DNA of 6,687 nucleotides from Thiomargarita sp. (GCA_030618965.1 JAUXCJ010000060.1:1-6687); one strand, 5' to 3'. Shown: positions 1 through 6,687, counted from the first letter of the stretch. Program-made: numbers and translations. Notes: generated by a model not told the origin, from the letters alone.

Positions 1-3000
1 CCGCTTGGCCTCCGACTTAGTCATGTAACAGATTTTGATAAAATTTGCATAGGCTTAGCTTCTCCAGAGAAAATTCGTTCCTGGTCCTATGGTGAAATAA
101 AAACATCAGAAACGATCAATTATCGTACATTTAAACCGGAACATGATGGGCTGTTTTGTGCAAGGACTTTTGGCACAGTCAAAGATTACGAATGTTTGTG
201 TGGTAAGTATAAACTCTTTAAACATCAGGGAGTAGTTTGTGAAAAGTGTGGTGTAGAAGTCACAAGAGCTTCAGTACGTCGGGAACGTATGGGGCATATT
301 GAACTGGCAGCTCCCGTTGCTCATATATGGTATCTTAAATCATTACCATCTCGCATCGGACTATTATTAGATATGTCACTGCGAGACTTAGAACGTATTC
401 TCTATTTTGAAGCCTATGTAGTTATTGACCCATACTCCACTTCTTTAAAACGAGGACAATTGTTATCTGAATCGGCTTATCTGGAAGCTATTGAGGAGTA
501 TGGAAACGAATTTGATGCTAAGATGGGGGGAAATGCCATATATGAATTCTTACATACCCTTGATTTAGCTAATGAAGAAAAAAAAATACCCCAAAAAATT
601 CAGAGTAGTCAATCTGAAACTCTAAAGAAAAAATTCCGAAAACGCTTAAGTTTAATACAAAGCTTTTTACGTTCCGGCAATAAACCTGAATGGATGGTAT
701 TAAAAGTATTGCCCGTTTTGCCGCCGGATTTACGTCCTTTAGTACAGTTTGAAGGCAGCGGACGTTTTATCTCTTCTGATTTGAATGAGTTATATCGTCG
801 GGTGATTAATCGTAATAACCGTACTCAACGCTTACTGGACTTGAAAGCACCTGATGTTATCATCCGTAATGAGTTACGTATGTTACAAGAATCAGTCGAT
901 GCCTTGCTTGATAATGGTCGGCGGCATAAGATTTTCACCGGCACGAATAAGTTACCGCTTCAGTCCTTATCCGATCTGATAAAGGGAAAACAGGGGAGAT
1001 TTCGCCAAAATCTACTGGGTAAACGGGTAGATTATTCTGGACGTTCAGTCATTATCGTTAACCCTTCTTTAGCATTACATCAGTGTGGTTTACCCAAGGA
1101 AATGGCTTTGGAACTTTTTAAGCCATTTTTATTGAATCAGTTAGAAAAAAGCGGTTTGGCGATTTCCATTTATGCCGCTAAAAAACTAGTTGAAGAAAGA
1201 GTCCCTGAGATTTGGCCAATACTTGAAGATGTTGTTCGGAACCACCCGGTGCTACTCAATCGGACTCCTACTTTATATCGTTTAGGTCTTCAAGCTTTTG
1301 AACCAGTTTTAGTTGAAGGCAAGGCGATTCAATTACACCCCTTAGCCTCTCAAGCTTTTAATGCCAGTTTTGACGGCGATCAGATGACTGTGCATATTCC
1401 CTTATCTATTGAAGCCCAGCTTGAAGCCCGTGTTTTGATGAGCTCTGAGCATAATATTCTTTCCCCTGCCAATGGAAAACCTTTAATTGCGCCTTCGCAA
1501 GAAATGGTCTTAGGTTTATATTGGATGACTTCTGAAAGGGCTGGGCTGTCTGGTGAGGGGATGGTTTTTGTTGATATTAATGAAGTGCAACGCGCTTATG
1601 AAAATGGCGTGGTTGATTTACAAGCTTCGATTGAAGTACGTATTCAAGATAAACGTGTAAAAACAACCGTAGGGCGGGCAATACTTTCACAAAGTTTACC
1701 AAAATACTTAGCATTTGAGTTGATAAATTGTTGTTTAAAGAAGCAAAATATTCTGGAATTAGTTGATATTTCTTATCGCCATTTGGGTTTAAAAGAAAGC
1801 ATAATTTTTGCTGAGAAGTTAATGTCTATAGGTTTGCAATTTGCCACTAAAGCGGGCATCAGTATATCTATTAAAGATATGGTAATACCAGCAGAAAAGC
1901 CAAGTATCATTAATGATGCAATGATTTCTGTCAATGCGCTTCATGAACAACAGAAGAACGGTTTAATCAGCCATCTTCAATGTGAAAAACAAGTCATTGA
2001 TATTTGGAAAAACACTCAGGATAAAATCGAGAAAACGCTATTGATGGACTTATCAAATCAGCATAATACTTTATATATGATGATAGATTCTGGCGTGCGA
2101 AGTCTCGTAGAAATTGCCCAACTTTCAGGCATGACTGGTTTGATGAGTCAACAAAATGGGGGGGAAACCGCTATCACGGCCAATTTCCGTGAAGGCTTAG
2201 AAATACCGCAGTATTTTCCCTCAACTCACAACGCACGTAAAGGCTTGGCTGAGAGCAGTTTGAAGATAGCTAATGCCGGCTATTTAACACGCCGTTTGGT
2301 TGACGTGGCTCAGGATGTGATTATTACTGAAGTAGATTGTGGCACTATTGAAGGTTTAACATTAACCGCCTTAATTAAAGAGGATAAAATCCAGGCATCA
2401 TTAAGTGAGCGGATACTTGGACGAGTACTTGCTAAAGATATATTTCTACCTAAACGGAAAAAACTGCTTATCAAGGCAGGTACGTTACTTGATGAAGAAA
2501 AAGTAAAACCGCTTGAGAAATTGGGGATAGATAATGTCAAAGTGCGTTCTGCTATTACTTGCGAATCTCAGCAAGGTATTTGTGCAATGTGCTATGGACG
2601 AGATTTAGCAGATGGGCAGCTCATTAATATTGGTGATGCGATAGGCATAATCGCCGCTCAATCTATTGGTCAGTCTGGCACGCAATTGACCTTGCGTACA
2701 CATCGTAGCAACAGTATTCCCCCAAAAGCCGCAACCGCTAATTCTATTGAGATTAATTCCAAAGGAACGATCAAATATCATCATATTAAGTTGATTCGGA
2801 TCAAATCAGGGAAAGCAATAACAAAACCTCGCCCCCCACAATTTCTCGTTATTTCCCATTCAGGTGAACTGAGTCTTATTGATGATTCAGGAAGAGAACG
2901 AGAACGTTACAAAGTGCCTTATGGTGCGAGACTCTCTGTCAATGACGGTGAACAGGTACAAGCTGGACAACAAATAGCTTCTTGGGAAGCTCACACTTTT

Positions 3001-4020
3001 CCTGTTATAGCAGAATTTGCCGGATATATTCGTTTTGTGGATATACCTGACGAAATCACACTGAATCCTGCTGGTGAAAAGATAAAACGAATCATTAAGG
3101 ACTATAAACAGTGGCCAATTCATGCTAAACAAATGCGTCCTCGACTGAAATTGGTTGATAAAAATAATAAAGCTATCAAATTGAGCGACTCAAAACAGGC
3201 TGTGACTTATGCTTTACCTCCTTATACCATTATTAACGTTAAAGAAGGTAAAAAAGTAAAGGTTGGAGATATTATAGCGACAATACCGCAAGATTTACCT
3301 GAGAACCTGACTAATAGTTTACTTCACGTTATCGAATTATTTGAAGTACGCCCCCCCAAAGAACAGGCTATCTTAGCCCTTAGTTCCGGCACAGTCAATT
3401 TTGCTAAAGAAACCAAAACAAAACGTCGAGTCCGTATCAGTGATAAGGAAGGCAAAGTAGAAAAAATTTCTATTTCAAAACAACGATCTATAAACGTTTA
3501 TACTGGTCAAGAGGTCGAACCAGGGGAAATCATTGTAGAGGGCACCCCAAATCTTCATGATATTCTGCGTTTGAAAGGCATCAATGAATTAGTAAAATCG
3601 CTTATCAATGAACTTCAAGAAATTTATATTAACCATAATGTCACTATTAATGACAAGCATTTTGAAGTGATTATAGGACAAATGTTACGTACTGTTAGCA
3701 TTGTCTCGCCGGGCGATACCAGCTTCTTAGTTGGCGATATAGTGATGTATAATCATTTATTAGAAGAAAACCAAAAAATTGCCAAAACGAGTTCTGGAGA
3801 AATCGCCACATGGGAACCAAAATTGTTGGGCATTACCAAAGCATCATTAGCTACCGAATCATTCATATCCGCTGCCTCCTTTATGGATACTACGCGGGTA
3901 CTGCTTGCCAGCGCCATTAAGGGTAAAAGTGATGAATTACGCGGAATTAAGGAAAATGTCATTATAGGACGTTTAATACCGGCAGGGACTGGTTTACCTT
4001 CTCATCATCGAAAGAATTAA
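1..4020 (+). CDS. rpoC: Divergent RNA polymerase beta' subunit (RpoC-like paralogue), 5'-partial, active site altered
   Basis: Homologue of the largest core subunit of RNA polymerase, which normally carries the catalytic Mg, trigger loop and bridge helix. The frame is open from base 1 (1339 codons, E. coli about 1407) with no ATG, GTG or TTG before codon 66; that TTG lies inside the first zinc motif, so the true start is upstream. Kept: Zn1 cysteines (codons 65, 67, 80, 83), sigma-binding clamp helices (about 261-305), KRVDYSGRS (341-349), Zn2 cysteines (780, 854, 861, 864), a shortened trigger-loop insertion, and the C-terminal GITKASLATESF and GRLIPAGTG motifs. Altered: catalytic loop reads NASFDGD (codon 456 Ser for Asp460), trigger loop reads LRTHR (codon 902 Arg for His936), and bridge helix, F-loop and second trigger helix also deviate. 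The tail ends about 37 residues early. glgA follows instead of rpsL. Family membership is certain; I infer an inactive or specialised second copy. Confidence 0.95.
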   Translation, partial: PLGLRLSHVTDFDKICIGLASPEKIRSWSYGEIKTSETINYRTFKPEHDGLFCARTFGTVKDYECLCGKYKLFKHQGVVCEKCGVEVTRASVRRERMGHIELAAPVAHIWYLKSLPSRIGLLLDMSLRDLERILYFEAYVVIDPYSTSLKRGQLLSESAYLEAIEEYGNEFDAKMGGNAIYEFLHTLDLANEEKKIPQKIQSSQSETLKKKFRKRLSLIQSFLRSGNKPEWMVLKVLPVLPPDLRPLVQFEGSGRFISSDLNELYRRVINRNNRTQRLLDLKAPDVIIRNELRMLQESVDALLDNGRRHKIFTGTNKLPLQSLSDLIKGKQGRFRQNLLGKRVDYSGRSVIIVNPSLALHQCGLPKEMALELFKPFLLNQLEKSGLAISIYAAKKLVEERVPEIWPILEDVVRNHPVLLNRTPTLYRLGLQAFEPVLVEGKAIQLHPLASQAFNASFDGDQMTVHIPLSIEAQLEARVLMSSEHNILSPANGKPLIAPSQEMVLGLYWMTSERAGLSGEGMVFVDINEVQRAYENGVVDLQASIEVRIQDKRVKTTVGRAILSQSLPKYLAFELINCCLKKQNILELVDISYRHLGLKESIIFAEKLMSIGLQFATKAGISISIKDMVIPAEKPSIINDAMISVNALHEQQKNGLISHLQCEKQVIDIWKNTQDKIEKTLLMDLSNQHNTLYMMIDSGVRSLVEIAQLSGMTGLMSQQNGGETAITANFREGLEIPQYFPSTHNARKGLAESSLKIANAGYLTRRLVDVAQDVIITEVDCGTIEGLTLTALIKEDKIQASLSERILGRVLAKDIFLPKRKKLLIKAGTLLDEEKVKPLEKLGIDNVKVRSAITCESQQGICAMCYGRDLADGQLINIGDAIGIIAAQSIGQSGTQLTLRTHRSNSIPPKAATANSIEINSKGTIKYHHIKLIRIKSGKAITKPRPPQFLVISHSGELSLIDDSGRERERYKVPYGARLSVNDGEQVQAGQQIASWEAHTFPVIAEFAGYIRFVDIPDEITLNPAGEKIKRIIKDYKQWPIHAKQMRPRLKLVDKNNKAIKLSDSKQAVTYALPPYTIINVKEGKKVKVGDIIATIPQDLPENLTNSLLHVIELFEVRPPKEQAILALSSGTVNFAKETKTKRRVRISDKEGKVEKISISKQRSINVYTGQEVEPGEIIVEGTPNLHDILRLKGINELVKSLINELQEIYINHNVTINDKHFEVIIGQMLRTVSIVSPGDTSFLVGDIVMYNHLLEENQKIAKTSSGEIATWEPKLLGITKASLATESFISAASFMDTTRVLLASAIKGKSDELRGIKENVIIGRLIPAGTGLPSHHRKN

Positions 4021-4063
4021 AAGTTTGACCTTCAATTGATGTTAATAGCGTCACCCACCTTTT

Positions 4064-4135
4064 CTCCCCCCCCTCAATCCCCCCCGCTGGGGTGGAGGTT
4101 CCCACTCCCAGCGGGAGGGGGCTAGGGGGAGGGAG
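4064..4135. repeat. C/G-rich imperfect inverted repeat (long hairpin) between the rpoC-like gene and glgA
   Basis: A C-rich left arm (4064-4091) and a G-rich right arm (4107-4135) can pair over about 27 positions. The nine innermost pairs (4083-4091 with 4107-4115, core CGCTGGG/CCCAGCG) are perfect; outer C/G blocks pair with a few mismatches around an AAT/GCT bulge. The loop is about 15 nt. No T-run follows on the + strand, so it is not a classical intrinsic terminator, although the stem could still slow or stop transcription from the rpoC-like gene. It stands out sharply from the AT-rich surroundings and looks like a dispersed intergenic repeat, which one window cannot prove. Confidence 0.7.
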
Positions 4136-4162
4136 TAAAACAATAAGGATATCAGACAGACA

Positions 4163-5620
4163 ATGAACGGTTCAAAGCTACGTGTACTCTTCGTGACTTC
4201 AGAAGCTTATCCGCTGGTTAAAACCGGCGGTTTAGGTGATGTCAGTTATGCCTTGCCTAATGCTTTGCGACAATTGGGGCTTGATGCCCGTTTATTATTA
4301 CCCGGCTATCCGGCAGTGCTTGAACAACTTTCATTAGTTGAAGTACACGAAAATATTAACTTATATCCGTTACAAGAACCTATTCGCTTATTAGTAGGCA
4401 CAATGCCCGATGGTATTACTCCGGTTTATGTCGTTGAATGCCCTGAGTTATATGAGCGTGATGGGGGACCTTATCAGGACAGTTCAGGAATAGAATGGCC
4501 GGATAATGCCTTACGTTTTGGGATATTGTCTAAAGTGGCGGCCTTATTTGGAGATCATAACTTATTATTTAAGCCACAAATTATCCATTGTAATGATTGG
4601 CAAACTGGTTTAGTACCAGCCTTCCTAAAATTTAATGCGAAACCACGCGCAAAAACGGTCATGAGTATCCATAATATGGCCTATCAAGGTCTTTTTGGAA
4701 AAGAAGTCATTAACTTATTTGGTATACCACCTGAAAGTTTCAGTATATTTGGGTTGGAATATTATGGAAAAGTCTCCTTTCTCAAAGCTGGCCTTTTTTA
4801 TGCCGATTGGATTACCACTGTCAGCCCAACTTATGCGGAAGATATTCAAATTGCTGAATATGGCTGCGGTTTAGAAGGATTATTGACTCAACGAAACCAG
4901 CAATTAACCGGCATAGTGAATGGCATTGATACAAGTGCTTGGGATCCCAACAATGATGCTTATTTAAGCCATGCTTACAGCAGCAAAAATTTGCCAGCCA
5001 AATCCCGCAACACGCAAGCATTGCGTAGGAAGCTTAAGCTGCCGCAGTTAAAACAAGCTCCACTGATTGGCATGGTTACCCGTCTCACCGAACAAAAAGG
5101 GATCGATTTAGTATTGCCAATCATTCCAGACATTATCAAGACTGGGGCACAAATGGCGATATTGGGTAGCGGAGATGAAGACTTTGAAAACCGCTTACAG
5201 GAATTAGCTGCGCTTTACCCAACTAAAATCAGCGTCACTATTGGCTACAATGAAGAATTATCACATCAAATTGAAGCGGGAGCTAATATATTTTTGATGC
5301 CTTCCAAATTTGAACCTTGTGGTTTAAATCAAATGTATAGTATGCGTTATGGAACAATACCGATTGTACGACGTACAGGTGGGCTGGCGGATACTGTCAT
5401 AGATGCAACGCCAAAGAATATAAAGAATAAAATAGCAACAGGTTTTGTATTTGAAACCAAGAATTCAGCAGAACTATTGTCTTGTGTGCAACGCGCTTTG
5501 CAAAGCTTCCGTGAGAAAAAAACTTGGCGACAGTTGCAAATCAATGGCATGAAGCGTGATTTTAGTTGGCATACCAGTGCTAAACAATATGTGTCTGTTT
5601 ATGAGTCTTTGTTGGAATAA
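4163..5620 (+). CDS. glgA: Glycogen synthase (ADP-glucose type, GT5 family)
   Basis: Transfers glucose from ADP-glucose to the non-reducing end of a growing alpha-1,4-glucan; cytoplasmic storage-polysaccharide synthesis. The 485-residue length matches the family (E. coli 477). The N-terminal Rossmann domain has the KTGGLGD loop (residues 20-26), HCNDWQTG (142-149), SIHNMAYQG (168-176) and the FLKAGLFYADWITTVSPTYA block (206-225). The C-terminal domain has the ADP-glucose-binding pair R307 and K312 in TRLTEQKG, the SKFEPCGLNQ motif with catalytic-type E384 and C386, and the RRTGGLADTV loop (403-412). No family residue appears lost. The ATG at 4163 is preceded by AAGGA at 4145-4149, spaced 13 nt, rather long, but the N-terminus fits the family. 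It lies 142 bp after the rpoC-like gene with a C/G hairpin between, and a terminator-like hairpin follows its stop. No other glg gene is in the window, so operon membership is unknown. Confidence 0.97.
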   Translation: MNGSKLRVLFVTSEAYPLVKTGGLGDVSYALPNALRQLGLDARLLLPGYPAVLEQLSLVEVHENINLYPLQEPIRLLVGTMPDGITPVYVVECPELYERDGGPYQDSSGIEWPDNALRFGILSKVAALFGDHNLLFKPQIIHCNDWQTGLVPAFLKFNAKPRAKTVMSIHNMAYQGLFGKEVINLFGIPPESFSIFGLEYYGKVSFLKAGLFYADWITTVSPTYAEDIQIAEYGCGLEGLLTQRNQQLTGIVNGIDTSAWDPNNDAYLSHAYSSKNLPAKSRNTQALRRKLKLPQLKQAPLIGMVTRLTEQKGIDLVLPIIPDIIKTGAQMAILGSGDEDFENRLQELAALYPTKISVTIGYNEELSHQIEAGANIFLMPSKFEPCGLNQMYSMRYGTIPIVRRTGGLADTVIDATPKNIKNKIATGFVFETKNSAELLSCVQRALQSFREKKTWRQLQINGMKRDFSWHTSAKQYVSVYESLLE

Positions 5621-5634
5621 TTGTAGGAGTAGAA

Positions 5635-5667
5635 AAATCCGATTTTTTGGAAAAATCGGATTTCTTT
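5635..5667 (+). terminator. Terminator-like hairpin after glgA
   Basis: A perfect 13-bp stem (5635-5647 with 5651-5663, AAATCCGATTTTT / AAAAATCGGATTT) closes a 3-nt loop, 15 nt after the glgA stop codon. The top strand continues TTTCTTTAG, a short T-rich tail. On the other strand the stem is followed by TTTTTC, so it could act in both directions. The stem is AT-rich, so efficiency is uncertain, but its position suggests the end of the glgA transcript. Confidence 0.65.
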
Positions 5668-5725
5668 AGCTTAAAAATGTTCAGAAACTTTTGTGTACTT
5701 ATTTACGCTATTTGCATCGCTGAAT

Positions 5726-5736
5726 AAAATAAATGC
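5726..5736. repeat. Left 11-bp direct repeat flanking the palindromic element
   Basis: AAAATAAATGC occurs here and again at 5877-5887, immediately outside the inverted-repeat element. This is the arrangement of a target-site duplication, although 11 bp is long and AT-rich DNA makes chance similarity easier. Confidence 0.5.
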
Positions 5737-5876
5737 TTACACCACACCTATCAGTTTCTAGATAAGTACAACGGATTGACGGAAAAAACGGATTTAAAAG
5801 CAGAAATTTATTAGATTTAATCCGTTTTTTCCGCAAATCCGTTGTACTAGATTTTTAGAAACTGATAGGTGCTAAG
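5737..5876. mobile_element. MITE-like palindromic element (about 140 bp), no coding capacity
   Basis: Terminal 16-bp inverted repeats match perfectly (5745-5760 CACCTATCAGTTTCTA; 5856-5871). Further inward, 5765-5777 pairs with 5836-5848 (AGTACAACGGATT), and 5781-5794 pairs with 5819-5832 (GGAAAAAACGGATT). A loop of about 24 nt lies in the centre. Outside the 16-mers the ends still resemble each other (CTTA on the left, CTTAG read inward on the right). The element could fold into one long cruciform or RNA hairpin. It encodes nothing. Flanking 11-bp direct repeats suggest insertion as a non-autonomous element; no transposase is in the window, so the family is unknown. It could instead be a structured RNA or a strong terminator. 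Confidence 0.65.
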
Positions 5877-5887
5877 AAAATAAATGC
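5877..5887. repeat. Right 11-bp direct repeat flanking the palindromic element
   Basis: Second copy of AAAATAAATGC, identical to 5726-5736, starting directly after the right end of the inverted-repeat element. Possible target-site duplication partner. The remainder of the gap up to 5954 is AT-rich and should contain the leader and perhaps the promoter of the response-regulator gene (TTGATT at 5895 is a weak -35 candidate), but no convincing promoter pair is visible. Confidence 0.5.
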
Positions 5888-5954
5888 AATACACTTGATT
5901 TTTTTCAGGAGTTTTGCAAAAATATTTAGCTAATCCAAGAAATGGAGCTTTCAA

Positions 5955-6578
5955 ATGTCACACTCTCCCAATTCGATTAAAATATTGATTGTCGATGACA
6001 ATAAAAATAATCTATTCAGTTTGCGTGCCCTTATCGAAAAAAATTTTAAGCAAGCTGAGGTGATTGAAGCTGATTCTGGCATCAGTGCTTTGAGTATGCT
6101 TTTAAAAGAAATTGCTGATTTAATTTTTCTTGACATACAAATGCCCCAGATGGATGGTTTTGAAACAGCTGAAATGATCAAATCACGAATTTAAACACAA
6201 AATATTCCCATTATTTTTCTGACGGCTGCCTATAAGTCGGATGAGTTCAAGAAAAAAGGATTTGACGTTGGAGCAACGGATTACCTTACTAAACCCATTG
6301 ATCCTGCACGATTAACAGAAAAAATCCGACTTTATTTGCGCTTTGTCCAAAAACAACATGAGCCTGCAACATCAAAAGAGATTAGTTCAAGTAAAACTGG
6401 ACAAAGTACTATTGATAAGATGCGTCAGTCGATCAGTATCATACTTTCTAGCAATGGTAAGATTGAACAAATGGTCAATGCGGGTGATAAAAGCTATTTG
6501 TCAGAGCTGAAAAAGATTGATTCAGAGGGGCTTTCTTTGATGGAAGTACTTGAGTCTTTAGATAAGGTTTCAACCTAA
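5955..6578 (+). pseudogene. Response regulator with receiver domain, interrupted by an in-frame TAA at codon 80
   Basis: CheY-like receiver of a two-component system, normally phosphorylated by a histidine kinase. The ATG has a good ribosome binding site (GGAG 5944-5947, 7-nt spacing). The acidic pair D14/D15 (VDDN) and phosphoacceptor D60 (FLDIQMPQMDGFE) are present. After SRI the frame hits TAA at 6192-6194. The same frame then continues with the missing half: IPIIFLTAA (T90 conserved), GATDYLTKPID (K113 conserved) and helix 5, then an unrecognised polar tail of about 80 residues to the TAA at 6576-6578. Only one stop and no frameshift separate the halves, so the disruption is recent, a sequencing error, or a read-through site. 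A product ending at codon 79 would lack beta-4, beta-5 and the switch Thr and Lys, and should not work as a receiver. There is no DNA-binding domain that I recognise in the tail, and no kinase gene is visible nearby. Confidence 0.85.
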
Positions 6579-6587
6579 AAATGGCAA

Positions 6588-6620
6588 TAACAATTATTGT
6601 TAGAATAAATAATTTATAAC
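6588..6620 (+). promoter_or_regulatory. Small palindrome and possible -10 box upstream of the last gene
   Basis: TAACAATTATTGTTA (6588-6602) is a palindrome with 7-bp arms around one central base, the form of an operator for a dimeric regulator or a weak stem. TATAAC at 6615-6620 resembles a -10 box 30 nt before the ATG at 6651. No good -35 sits at the usual distance. All of this is AT-rich and could be chance. Confidence 0.3.
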
Positions 6621-6650
6621 AAAGTACTCCACTTTGAGGTCAAATTATAT

Positions 6651-6687
6651 ATGACAGATAAAATGCTATACACACCCAATGAGGTGA
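6651..6687 (+). CDS. Start of an unidentified protein, 3'-partial
   Basis: An ATG at 6651 opens a frame that reads MTDKMLYTPNEV and runs off the window after 12 codons. It is preceded by GAGGT at 6636-6640 with a 10-nt spacing, a reasonable ribosome binding site, and lies 72 bp after the response-regulator stop on the same strand. The visible residues are too few to assign a family. In this position a signalling partner such as a histidine kinase or another regulator would be plausible, but nothing in the sequence shows it. Confidence 0.45.
   Translation, partial: MTDKMLYTPNEV

Noticed and set aside
1351..1390. A frameshift or assembly error as the cause of NASFDGD
   Set aside because: The reading frame and family residues are correct on both sides of the Ser codon, and two or more substitutions separate AGT from any Asp codon.
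2310..3962. Minus-strand open frames of 69-81 codons inside the rpoC-like gene
   Set aside because: They are antisense to strongly conserved coding sequence, show no family motifs and have no convincing ribosome binding sites.
196..4020. RpoC-like gene beginning at the TTG at 196
   Set aside because: That codon lies within the CxC pair of the first zinc motif; conserved RpoC sequence continues in the same frame back to the window edge, so 196 is not a start.
4064..4140. Intrinsic terminator for the rpoC-like gene
   Set aside because: The hairpin is strong but is followed by GTAAAAC on the + strand, not a T-run, so I call it a repeat only.
4821..5550. Minus-strand open frames inside glgA
   Set aside because: Shadows of the well-conserved glgA frame; no recognisable protein features.
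5726..5887. CRISPR repeats
   Set aside because: The repeated units are inverted arms of one palindrome plus one pair of short direct repeats; there is no regular repeat-spacer array.
6336..6578. A separate 80-residue gene starting at TTG 6336
   Set aside because: It is in the same frame as the interrupted response regulator and starts within the end of the receiver domain; it is the downstream part of that gene. Reinitiation there is possible but has no supporting ribosome binding site.

Overview
The window looks like chromosomal DNA of an AT-rich gammaproteobacterium. The RNA polymerase beta' homologue has the enterobacterial-type long insertion in its trigger loop and aligns nearly collinearly with E. 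coli RpoC. The C/G-rich intergenic hairpin and the small palindromic elements remind me of large sulfur bacteria (Beggiatoa/Thioploca type), but that is an impression only. All genes recognised are on the + strand.

Layout: (1) bases 1-4020 hold a beta'-like (RpoC) frame that runs off the 5' edge. It is open along its whole length, but it is unusual: the zinc sites, clamp helices and C-terminal omega-contact region are well kept, while every active-site module is altered. The first Asp of the catalytic loop is Ser, the trigger-loop His is Arg, the F-loop has a deletion, and the bridge helix and second trigger helix carry non-family residues. (2) 4021-4162 is a gap with a long C/G-rich imperfect hairpin. 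(3) 4163-5620 is an intact glycogen synthase (glgA), followed by a terminator-like hairpin. (4) 5621-5954 is a non-coding gap holding that hairpin and a 140-bp palindromic, MITE-like element flanked by 11-bp direct repeats. (5) 5955-6578 is a response-regulator receiver gene cut by one in-frame TAA, with the rest of the receiver readable in the same frame. (6) 6588-6620 holds a small palindrome and a possible -10 box. A new reading frame with a good ribosome binding site starts at 6651 and leaves the window.

The genes do not form an obvious pathway. The main point of interest is the RpoC-like protein. It lies outside the usual rpoB-rpoC-rpsL arrangement (glgA follows it) and looks like a second, probably catalytically dead beta' paralogue that may still bind sigma, omega and other core subunits. 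The cell should carry a normal rpoC elsewhere; this cannot be seen here.
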